DNA from: Streptomyces halobius
GTDB lineage: Bacteria > Actinomycetota > Actinomycetes > Streptomycetales > Streptomycetaceae
Direction of reading: 5' to 3'
NCBI RefSeq assembly: GCF_023277745.1
Contig: NZ_CP086322.1
Span: forward strand, 6,944,001-7,008,000
Length of the DNA stretch: 64,000 nucleotides
Under the pieces are notes generated by a model. It did not search any database and was not told the DNA's origin. It worked only from the letters and a program-made list of their open reading frames with translations. Numbering within the stretch: the first letter of the stretch is position 1; the number at the start of each line of letters is the position of its first letter. The translations under genes and the position numbers were made by a program. This document shows positions 54,325 to 61,255 of the stretch, in pieces.

Positions 54325-55199
54325 ACGGACCCTGGGACGTCTGGTCCGCCTGTACGCCGGACTGCGCCGCCCACGCCGTGCCGCGGGTACGGCCCGTCGA
54401 AACCGCCCTGCGCTGCGCCGCGTTCGCCCGTGCGGTGCGCCGCGCCCTGACGGACGGCGAGCGGATGGCCGATCCGGTGCGGCTGCGCTCCCACGCCCGT
54501 GCGCTGCTCACGGCGCTCGGGATACGCCGGGAGGGCACCGCGGAGCGGCTTGCCGCGCCGGTGGCCGCCGGCGGTCCCGGCACCCTGATCGTCGTCAACC
54601 ACATCTCCTGGCTCGACATCCCGGCGCTGCTCGCCGTCGAACCGGTGACCCTGCTCGCCAAGCGCGAGGTCGGCGGCTGGCCGATTGTCGGCGGCCTGGC
54701 CCGCCGCGCCGGTACCCACTTCATCGACCGCGAGAATCCACGTCAACTCCCCTTCTCCGTCCGCGAATTGACCGAACTGCTGGATTCCGGGCGCTCGGTG
54801 GCGGTCTTTCCCCAGGCCACCACCTGGTGCACCGCCGAACAGGGCGTCTTCCGCCGGGCCACCTTCCAGGCGGCCATCGACGCGGGCGCCCCCGTCCGCC
54901 CGGTGACCCTCCGCTACAGCCAGCAGGGCATCCCCAGCACGGTCGCCGCCTTCTGCGGCGAGGACACCTTCGCCGCCTCGCTGCGCCGGGTGCTCGCGGC
55001 CCGCGCGCTGACCCTCCACCTCACCGCGCATCCGCCACTGACGGCGGACGGCGACGGTCTCGGCCGACGGTGGCTCGCGCGCCGGGCGGAGAGCGCCGTC
55101 CTCGGCGGGCGGGCACCGACCGAGCCGGTGGACCGCGGGCCCGTCCGGGGGCTGCCGTCGCCACGGACGAGGGAACCGGTGGCCGACCGGCATGTTTGA
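54321..55199 (+). CDS. olsA: OlsA/PlsC-like lyso-lipid acyltransferase with altered motif III
   Basis: This 292-residue protein starts with GTG at 54321 inside the olsB stop. Motif I is NHISWLD (H-x4-D, catalytic). The motif II region reads REVGGWPIVGGLARRAGTHFIDR. Motif III reads FPQATTW where the family norm is FPEGT, so the Glu and Gly are replaced by Gln and Ala. Motif IV, PVRPVTL, is normal. It would add the second acyl chain to lyso-ornithine lipid. The motif change could alter head-group recognition, as expected if the acceptor is not a glycerol phosphate. Confidence 0.85.
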   Translation: MNGPWDVWSACTPDCAAHAVPRVRPVETALRCAAFARAVRRALTDGERMADPVRLRSHARALLTALGIRREGTAERLAAPVAAGGPGTLIVVNHISWLDIPALLAVEPVTLLAKREVGGWPIVGGLARRAGTHFIDRENPRQLPFSVRELTELLDSGRSVAVFPQATTWCTAEQGVFRRATFQAAIDAGAPVRPVTLRYSQQGIPSTVAAFCGEDTFAASLRRVLAARALTLHLTAHPPLTADGDGLGRRWLARRAESAVLGGRAPTEPVDRGPVRGLPSPRTREPVADRHV

Positions 55200-55902
55200 G
55201 CGGCTCGACCGGCTCGCCGAGCCACTGCTGGGGCTGCTGGACTCGCCCTGGCTGTGGCTGATCGTCCTGCTGGTGTCCGGCCTGGACGCACTGCTGCCGT
55301 TCATGCCCAGCGAGTCCACCGTCGTCCTGGTCGCCGTGCTCATCGGCCCCGATCTGCCGCTGCTCGCCCTGTTGACGGGCGTCGCGGCGGCCGGGGCGCT
55401 GGCCGGTGACTGTCTTGGTTACGCCATCGGGCGGTACGCGGGCCCGCGCGCTGTCGCCCGGCTCGTGCGCGGCGAACGCGGGCGGGCCCGGTACGCCCGC
55501 GCCCGCGCGCGGGTCGAACAGCATGCCGCCCTGTTGATCGTCGCGGGCCGCTTCCTGCCCGGCGGGCGGGTCGTCTCCGCGCTGTCCACCGGCAGCGTCC
55601 GCTATCCGCTGCGCCGCTTCGTCGTCCTGGACGCGGCGGGCGCGAGCCTGTGGGCGCTGTTCAGCTCGGCGCTCGGCGGGTTCGGTGGGGCGGCGCTCAC
55701 CGACTCCCCGGCCAAGGGGCTGCTGTTGGCCACCGGGATCGGGTTGGTAGTGGCGGGCGGTGTGGCGGCTCTGCACCGGCGAGTGGTGCCCGAACGGGGC
55801 GATTTCGGTGGAGGCGCGGCCGGGGGTGCTGCCGCGGACCGGGCGGGGGAGTGCGCACCCGCCCGGCCGGGCCCGTGGCCGGAGCAGCGGGAGCGGGCCT
55901 GA
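55192..55902 (+). CDS. DedA/VTT family membrane protein
   Basis: This 236-residue protein has the DedA core with GRFLPGGRVVSALSTGS near residue 123 and FMPSESTVVL in the first half. DedA proteins act as lipid scramblases or flippases (family knowledge). It overlaps olsA by 8 bases, so it may move the product lipid across the membrane. The last 35 residues are a Gly/Ala/Pro-rich cytoplasmic tail. Confidence 0.85.
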   Translation: MFERLDRLAEPLLGLLDSPWLWLIVLLVSGLDALLPFMPSESTVVLVAVLIGPDLPLLALLTGVAAAGALAGDCLGYAIGRYAGPRAVARLVRGERGRARYARARARVEQHAALLIVAGRFLPGGRVVSALSTGSVRYPLRRFVVLDAAGASLWALFSSALGGFGGAALTDSPAKGLLLATGIGLVVAGGVAALHRRVVPERGDFGGGAAGGAAADRAGECAPARPGPWPEQRERA

Positions 55903-55910
55903 GCCGCTGC

Positions 55911-56630
55911 TCAGACGCTGGGCACGTACTTGTAGCCGACCCGCCGAACCGTCACGATCGACGACCGGTGCTCGGCGCCCAACTTGCGGCGCAGCCGGGC
56001 CACATGGACATCGACCGTGCGGCCGTCGCCGACATGCCCGTATCCCCATACCGTGGTCACCAGATGGTCGCGGGTGTGCACCCGGTGCGGATGGGCGACC
56101 AGATGGGCCAGCAGCTCGAACTCGAGGAACGTCAGGTCCAGCGGGCGGCCCTGGACGTGGGCGGTCCGCTGTTCGCGGTCGACGCGGACGAGGGCGTCGT
56201 CGGGTGCGGTCGGGGACGCTGTTGCGGTCGCGGTGGCCGGGAACGCTGCTGCGGGTGCCTTCGCTGCCGCTGGGTTCGCGGGCGGCCCGACGGTCGGCAC
56301 GGCTGGCGGCAGCGGGGCGGTGGCCTGTTCCGCCGGTACGAGCACGAGATAGCCGACCATCGGCGGCCGGCCGGGCAGTGCGGGCAGACTGTGCTGCGGC
56401 GCCGGCAGCCAGGTCGCGCCGGAGTTCAGCAGCTCGGCGAACTCTTGGACGCTGTGGTGCGGTGGAGGTCCCCCCGGCCGGAGGCTGGGGGAGCCGCCAC
56501 TCGGGGCGGTGGTGGGCGACGGGTGGGATTCGTCGGGTGCCACGGCACGCAGCCGGTGGCGGTACGGGCCTGGGTGGGCGGGAACGGCGGCCGTCGTGGA
56601 AGTGGCGGGAAGCGTACGGATGTTCGTCAT
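55911..56630 (-). CDS. Winged-helix regulator (OmpR/PhoB C-terminal domain without a receiver)
   Basis: This 239-residue protein starts at the ATG at 56630 (an ATG at 56672 is open but lacks a ribosome site). The DNA-binding domain occupies the last 95 residues: LDLTFLEFELLAHLVAHPHRV, RDHLVTTVWGYGHVGDGRTVDVHVARLRRKLG, VGYKYVP. There is no phospho-receiver; instead the N-terminal half is Pro/Ala-rich, with a conserved-looking island LNSGATWLPAPQHSLPALPG. The hairpin repeat at 56469-56493 inserts GGSPSLRPGG into this half. A short leader peptide gene with two Cys codons lies 105 bases upstream, suggesting control by cysteine or sulfur state (inference). Confidence 0.82.
   Translation of the reverse strand: MTNIRTLPATSTTAAVPAHPGPYRHRLRAVAPDESHPSPTTAPSGGSPSLRPGGPPPHHSVQEFAELLNSGATWLPAPQHSLPALPGRPPMVGYLVLVPAEQATAPLPPAVPTVGPPANPAAAKAPAAAFPATATATASPTAPDDALVRVDREQRTAHVQGRPLDLTFLEFELLAHLVAHPHRVHTRDHLVTTVWGYGHVGDGRTVDVHVARLRRKLGAEHRSSIVTVRRVGYKYVPSV
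56469..56493 (-). repeat. Small palindromic repeat inserted in the winged-helix gene
   Basis: On the minus strand it reads CTCCCCCAGCCTCCGGCCGG followed by GGGGA, nearly the same as the core inserted in aglA at 38427. It encodes SPSLRPG in the Pro-rich region, where extra residues are tolerated. A shorter relative, TCCCCCAGGTGTGGGGG, occurs at 48967-48984 in the sigma-like gene. Confidence 0.75.
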
Positions 56631-56734
56631 CAGGGTCAGCTCTTTCGCGCAGTGGGGCGTCGGGGACGTCATGCGCGCGGGCAGGGCTGGGGACGCCGGT
56701 CAGCGGCGTCGGTGAGGTAGGTGCGGGCCCGCGC

Positions 56735-56839
56735 TCAGTGCGCGCGGCAACACAGACGGTCGAAGGCGTGCGCCTGCCGGGACGGCCAGAAGGGCTCCAG
56801 GTCGCTGCGACCCGTCGCGGTGTCGATAAGGCTGGCCAT
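56735..56839 (-). CDS. 34-residue leader peptide ending in RLCCRAH
   Basis: This short frame starts at ATG 56839, preceded by a GGGGG ribosome site, and stops at 56735. The peptide starts MASLIDTATGRSD and ends FDRLCCRAH, with adjacent Cys codons four and five before the stop codon's last residues. Small peptides with late Cys codons occur before sulfur genes of actinobacteria and are thought to act by ribosome stalling when cysteine is short (family knowledge). Here it precedes the winged-helix regulator by 105 bases, room for an attenuator. It is below the size usually annotated. Confidence 0.5.
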   Translation of the reverse strand: MASLIDTATGRSDLEPFWPSRQAHAFDRLCCRAH

Positions 56840-56935
56840 GCCCCCATTGAACCAGACAGCCGGCGACCAAGGGAACGGAGTTGCCGGCGGCGACGGCGCG
56901 GGACGGCGGTGACCGCGTGCCCGGCCGGGCCGCGC

Positions 56936-57676
56936 CTACGGGCGTGCCTGTCCTCCACGGACCACCGCCCCCATCCCCGCACCTGTCCCCGCCCCCGCAC
57001 CTCTCCCCGCTCTTGTCCCCGCCCCCGCACCTCTCCTCGCTCTCGTCCCTGTCCCCGTCCCTATCGCCAGGCCGAGAGCGAGCGCCGTCAGATGGCCGGC
57101 GTCCGTGAACGTCCGACCGGGGCGCAGCACGGGCCGGATCCCATGCGCCAGCAGCCCCGCCGTCGCCGCGGCCCGCGCGCCGCGGTGCGGGACGGTCGCG
57201 GCAAGAGCGCCGAATGTGGCGTAGAACCCGTAACTCGCTCCGACATCGAGGGCCCGTACGGTCGCCTCCGGGAGGTCTTTCCCGCGCCCCCGGGCGCGCA
57301 GGCCCCCGTAGACCAGCAGGCTCGCGCCGATGTGCCCGGCGGCGAACACCCCGGCCGCGCGCCGCGGGCCCCAGCGCGCCTCGGCCGTACCGAGGGCGGC
57401 GAGCAGCGCGGCGCCGTACGGCACCGGCAGCGGCTCCTCGACGAACGCCGCGCTGGTGACCAGCGTCCCCCAGCGACCGGCCCGCAGATTCCCGACGTTG
57501 GTGGAGTGCCTGCGCAGCAACTCCACGCGCCTCTCACGGGGCAGCCGCGCGGTGGCATACGCACCCGCCTGCACGGCGCCGACGTACAGGGGTGTGACCC
57601 AGGGGATCCGGCGACGCGCGAGGCCGCCGAAGCGTTCGCCCCAGGGCGATTTCGGCCTCATCTCGGACGACCGCAT
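56936..57676 (-). CDS. Rhomboid-like membrane protein without clear catalytic motif
   Basis: This 246-residue protein has about five hydrophobic helices and an NVGNLRAGRWGTLVTSAAFVEE segment typical of actinobacterial rhomboid-like (Rhomboid_2) proteins. GHIGASLLVYG could carry the second active-site His, but the GxSG serine motif is not evident: VGASYGFYATFGALAA has only a GASYG. So proteolytic activity is doubtful. The last 45 residues are a Gly/Ala/Thr/Arg repeat (GAGAGTRAGRGAGAGTGAG) from tandem repeats at about 56985-57060. The stop of this frame is 59 bases or more after it on the same strand; neighbours share its direction. Confidence 0.7.
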   Translation of the reverse strand: MRSSEMRPKSPWGERFGGLARRRIPWVTPLYVGAVQAGAYATARLPRERRVELLRRHSTNVGNLRAGRWGTLVTSAAFVEEPLPVPYGAALLAALGTAEARWGPRRAAGVFAAGHIGASLLVYGGLRARGRGKDLPEATVRALDVGASYGFYATFGALAATVPHRGARAAATAGLLAHGIRPVLRPGRTFTDAGHLTALALGLAIGTGTGTRARRGAGAGTRAGRGAGAGTGAGMGAVVRGGQARP

Positions 57677-57677
57677 C

Positions 57678-58583
57678 TCAGGCTCCCGTGGGCAGCCGCT
57701 TGCGCCAGTCCAGCGGCGTGACCTCGATGACCTTGCGCGGAGTGCCGTTCCACTCCACGGGCAGTCCCGCTTCGGTCAGCGCGGCCACGACGGCCTTGCC
57801 GACCTCCACGCTGTCCCGCCCGGAATCCGCGTAGGCGCCGTACCGGATCGAGAGGCCGCCGTCGTCCGCGACCGTTTCGGTGTCCTGATGGTGGAAGAAG
57901 ACGAAGCCGTGGTCGGACTCGGCGCGTTCACCGTCGATCTCGGACAGTGCGCAGCGGCTGCAGCAGCCGAAGTTCATCCGCGCCGTCAGCCCCTGCCGCT
58001 CCAGCGCCGCGAACACTTCCGCCACCCTGTCCGCGTCCGTGACCTCGGGCCATCGCGCCTGCTCGGCGAGCCGCTCCTCCCACAGGGAAGCGACGATCCG
58101 TCGCGCCTCCTCCGGCGTGACCGGAGTACTGTCCGGGTCGAAGGCGTCGCTCACGCCCTGCACGACCTGATGAAAGCTCCGGAAACCGGACCGTATGCCC
58201 TTGCGGGCCTGCTCCTCGGCCGCCGCTCGGGTCTCCGGATCGAGGTCGGGCGTCGCCCCCAGGTCCGCCGGCTGCCAGTCGAGCGCCGTACGCCAGGTCT
58301 CGACGCCGCGCGCCCAGTCCAGGAAGGCCGCCACGACCCGCCCGGTGTCCGTGGTCTCCGCACGGAAGTGCTGGTCCGGCCCGCCGTCGCGGTATTCCAC
58401 CGCGAACGGCCTTGCGCCCTCCCGCCAGGTCTGCACAAATCTCTGCGCCTCTTCGGGGATCCGCTCGACGACCACGAAATGGTCGTCGTCGGCGCCGATC
58501 CGCCCGAGCAGGGTGGTCAGCTCGGCTGCGGTCGGCCGTGAAAGCACCGGTCCGGTCTCGGTCTTGACGGTGATCGGAAGCAT
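57678..58583 (-). CDS. DUF6891-like protein under a DNA-damage-type promoter
   Basis: This 301-residue soluble protein starts at ATG 58583. Visible features are FGCCSRCALSEIDGE (adjacent and nearby Cys residues that could bind metal), HGFVFFHHQDTE and LSIRYGAY; these match a Streptomyces protein family I recall as DUF6891. No catalytic motif is recognised. The start sits 6 bases after the -10 of a PafBC-like promoter, so it is probably leaderless and damage-inducible. It ends 1 base before the rhomboid-like gene, so the two are likely cotranscribed. Confidence 0.65.
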   Translation of the reverse strand: MLPITVKTETGPVLSRPTAAELTTLLGRIGADDDHFVVVERIPEEAQRFVQTWREGARPFAVEYRDGGPDQHFRAETTDTGRVVAAFLDWARGVETWRTALDWQPADLGATPDLDPETRAAAEEQARKGIRSGFRSFHQVVQGVSDAFDPDSTPVTPEEARRIVASLWEERLAEQARWPEVTDADRVAEVFAALERQGLTARMNFGCCSRCALSEIDGERAESDHGFVFFHHQDTETVADDGGLSIRYGAYADSGRDSVEVGKAVVAALTEAGLPVEWNGTPRKVIEVTPLDWRKRLPTGA

Positions 58584-58589
58584 GCCTAC

Positions 58590-58612
58590 AGCGTGCCATC
58601 CGCCACTGACAA
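58590..58612 (-). promoter_or_regulatory. PafBC-type DNA-damage promoter of the DUF6891 gene
   Basis: Minus strand: TTGTCAGTG at 58612-58604, 8 bases (GCGGATGG), then CACGCT at 58595-58590. It shares 15 of the first 17 bases or more with the exporter promoter at 12277, including GCGG(A/C)TGG. The ATG follows 6 bases later. Confidence 0.62.
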
Positions 58613-58654
58613 TCGCCGTGACCCGCCGGAAGGCGAAGGGGCCGGGCACGCGAA

Positions 58655-58680
58655 GGGGCCGGACCACACGGCCCGGCCCC
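58655..58680 (-). terminator. Hairpin terminator after glnII
   Basis: An 8-base perfect stem, GGGGCCGG with CCGGCCCC, and a 10-base loop lie 74-99 bases past the glnII stop. Two GCTCTTCGACTCA-like repeats lie between the stop and the stem. Confidence 0.7.
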
Positions 58681-58753
58681 AACTCACGCTCTTCGACTCA
58701 TGCTCTTCGACTCACGTCACGGTCTCCGACGCATGCTCGCTCTCTCAGCCGGC

Positions 58754-59776
58754 TCAGACCTGCCCGCGCCGCTCCAGCTCCGTGCAGCAGGTGTCCACGA
58801 TCAGCCGGGTGACCACGTACGGATCGACATTGGCGTTCGGCCGCCGGTCCTCGATGTAGCCCTTCTTCTCCACCTCGACCTGCCAGGGGATACGCACGGA
58901 GGCACCACGGTCGGAGGCACCGTAGGAGAACATGTCCCATGGGGCGGTCTCGTGCGCGCCGGTCAGCCGGTCCTCGATGCCGGTGCCGTACTGGCGCACG
59001 TGCTCCAGGGGCTTGTCACCCTCGCCCAGCGCCTCACAGGCCGTGATGATCGCGTCGTAGCCCTCGCGCATCGACCGGGTGGAGAAGTTGGTGTGCGCGC
59101 CCGCGCCGTTCCAGTCGCCCTTGGCCGGTTTGGCGTCGAGCGACGCGGAGACGCCGAACTCCTCCGCCGTACGGTGCAGCAGCCAGCGCGCCACCCACAT
59201 GTGGTCCGAGACCTCCAGCGGCGACAGCGCGCCGACCTGGAACTCCCACTGGCCGGGCATGACCTCGGCGTTGATGCCGGACAGGCCCAGGCCGGCCGCC
59301 AGACACAGGTCGAGGTGCTTCTCGACGATCTCCCGGCCGAAGATCTCGCCGGCGCCCACGCCGCAGTAGTAGCCGCCCTGCGGGGCGGGGTAGCCACCAC
59401 CCTCGGGGAAGCCGAGCGGGCGGTCACCCTTGAGGAAGGTGTACTCCTGCTCGATGCCGAAGAGCGGCTCCTGGCCGGCGAACTTCTCCGCCACCGGACG
59501 CAGCAGCGCACGGGTGTTGGAGGAGTGCGGCGTGAGGTCGGTGTTGAGGACCTCGCACAGCACCAGTACGTGATTGCCGCCACGGATCGGGTCGGGGCAG
59601 CTGAAGACCGGCTCCAGGACGAGGTCCGAGGAGTGGCCTTCGGCCTGGTTGGTGCTGGATCCGTCGAAGCCCCACCGGGGCAGCTCGGCCCCATCGGCAA
59701 GGATCTTGGTCTTGGAGCGGAGCTTGGCGGTCGGCTCGGTGCCGTCGATCCAGATGTACTCGGCCTTGAAGGTCAC
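58754..59776 (-). CDS. glnII: Type II glutamine synthetase
   Basis: This 340-residue enzyme is the short eukaryote-like GSII. Motifs: WGFDGSSTNQA, EQEYTFL, GQWEFQVG, GAGAHTNFST and the DRGASVRIPWQVE substrate Arg region. It makes glutamine from glutamate, ammonia and ATP in the cytoplasm and is not controlled by adenylylation, so GlnE does not target it. The GTG at 59776 has GAGGA 5 bases upstream. A complete GlnR box lies 69-106 bases before the start, which predicts induction when nitrogen is short. Confidence 0.95.
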   Translation of the reverse strand: MTFKAEYIWIDGTEPTAKLRSKTKILADGAELPRWGFDGSSTNQAEGHSSDLVLEPVFSCPDPIRGGNHVLVLCEVLNTDLTPHSSNTRALLRPVAEKFAGQEPLFGIEQEYTFLKGDRPLGFPEGGGYPAPQGGYYCGVGAGEIFGREIVEKHLDLCLAAGLGLSGINAEVMPGQWEFQVGALSPLEVSDHMWVARWLLHRTAEEFGVSASLDAKPAKGDWNGAGAHTNFSTRSMREGYDAIITACEALGEGDKPLEHVRQYGTGIEDRLTGAHETAPWDMFSYGASDRGASVRIPWQVEVEKKGYIEDRRPNANVDPYVVTRLIVDTCCTELERRGQV

Positions 59777-59844
59777 GGGGTCCTCTTACTACGGGTAGGT
59801 GCGGGCACGTGTGCGGACGTGCTGCCGCACTCTCGCAACCGGCC

Positions 59845-59882
59845 GTTTCTCGTCCGTTGCCCGTATGTGAATCGCAGGTTAC
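59845..59882 (-). promoter_or_regulatory. GlnR box of glnII
   Basis: On the minus strand GTAAC, TTCAC, GCAAC and GAAAC follow each other with exactly 6 bases between each, 38 bases in all. This is the known GlnR layout of two a/b half-site pairs (gTnAC, n6, GaAAc, repeated). The second GnnAC-GAAAC pair is the better match. Confidence 0.8.
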
Positions 59883-60042
59883 TCAGTCGGACAAGCTTGC
59901 GATCCGTACATAATCGCACCGGAATGAGCGGAAATGCTCGCTGGGGCGCCTGAGCAGCCCGGCCTCTTGGCCCCCTGGGGAACGCGACCATGCCAGCCGC
60001 ACTCAACGGCCATCAACCACCATCAACCGCCACCGACCACCC

Positions 60043-61182
60043 TCAGCGGTGTACCCTCAGCAGCCCTTCGAATCCCAGATGGCGGACCCGTCGCATCAGC
60101 TCCTGGCCGCTGATGCCCATCGCCGCCGCGGTGGCGCCGATATGCCAGTCGTGTGCGGCGAGCCGGTGCAGCACATGGCCGCGCCGGACCTGCTTGTCGG
60201 AGAGCCGGAACGTCTTGAGGTAGGCGACCCGTCCCCTCCCGTCCGTGATCGTCTCGCCGATGTGCTGGGTACGGTGCAGCGCGAACGGCGGCAGGAAACG
60301 CGACAGCCGGAACCGCCCCATGCGGTACACCTGCCGTACGTCGTACGAGGCATCCAGCAGCGCGCCCGCCATCAGGCCGTCGTGCTGTAGCTCCCACTCC
60401 CGTTGGCACCGCTCGGCCGCGGACCGCAGATCCGCGAGCGAGGTGATGTGCTCCGGCGAGATCCGCGCGGTGAACTCCGGCACCGGCCCGCCGTACAGGG
60501 CGAACTGGTACATCAACTCGCCATACAGGTCGTGGAGCAGGGAGGGGTGCAGCGCCCGGTAGTCGTCCGGATGCGGCACCACGAACGCGGCGGCCAGGGC
60601 ATCGGCGACGTACACCAGCACCCCGCACTGGCCGGGGTGGATCTCGAAGATGCGCAGCGCGTCGCCGAGCCCGCGCACCTGGCCGCCCCGGTACGCCGTC
60701 TCGGCGCGGGGCGAGAGGCCCTCGCGCACGGCACGCCTGGTCCACTCCTCCCACACGACCGACGGGCCGCCGAAGTGCAGCGCCAGATAGCCGTCCAGAG
60801 CGAGGTGCAGCGGCAGGAACCGCAGCCCCGACCGCCCGCCGTCGGAGGTCCGGGCCTTCGGCCGCCGCTGGACCATCTTGCGCGGGAGGTGCAGCGGCGC
60901 GCACGCCACCGGACCGCGCTCATCGCTCAACTGCGAGCCGTACGAGGCGGCGGGCGAGCCGTCACCCGTCCAGTTCGCCACAAAACCGTGCGGGATATAC
61001 GAGGTGTGCCGGTCTGCCGCGACGGTCGAAGGGCCACTGCCACAGCTCTCGTCATCCGCGTACACCTCGCGATGCAGCCGCAGATCGGTGATCGGCTCCG
61101 CGCGCACCAGCGGGACGAGGCGGACGCCACCCCACACCTGCGCCGGACGGACGCTCAGCCCGCTCAGATCCAGCCTGCTCAT
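60043..61182 (-). CDS. ARPP-2-like domain protein with a C-terminal helix-turn-helix
   Basis: This 379-residue protein starts at ATG 61182. The N-terminal block (SRLDLSGLSVRPAQVWGGVR, LVPLVRAEPITDLRLHREVY) matches what I recall as the ARPP-2 family (ADP-ribosylglycohydrolase and rhodanese-phosphatase associated protein). The middle contains FLPLHLALDGYLALHFGGPS. The last 35 residues, HRLAAHDWHIGATAAAMGIS and following, look like a Fis-type helix-turn-helix. It lacks a signal peptide or spans. The vWA gene lies 73 bases upstream in the same direction, so they form a likely operon. Activity is unknown. Confidence 0.6.
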   Translation of the reverse strand: MSRLDLSGLSVRPAQVWGGVRLVPLVRAEPITDLRLHREVYADDESCGSGPSTVAADRHTSYIPHGFVANWTGDGSPAASYGSQLSDERGPVACAPLHLPRKMVQRRPKARTSDGGRSGLRFLPLHLALDGYLALHFGGPSVVWEEWTRRAVREGLSPRAETAYRGGQVRGLGDALRIFEIHPGQCGVLVYVADALAAAFVVPHPDDYRALHPSLLHDLYGELMYQFALYGGPVPEFTARISPEHITSLADLRSAAERCQREWELQHDGLMAGALLDASYDVRQVYRMGRFRLSRFLPPFALHRTQHIGETITDGRGRVAYLKTFRLSDKQVRRGHVLHRLAAHDWHIGATAAAMGISGQELMRRVRHLGFEGLLRVHR

Positions 61183-61255
61183 GCCGAGACCTCGCTCCGC
61201 TCGCCCTCGCACGCGCCCAGCGAGCACCCCTCAATGGCTCCCTCACTACGCCCGC

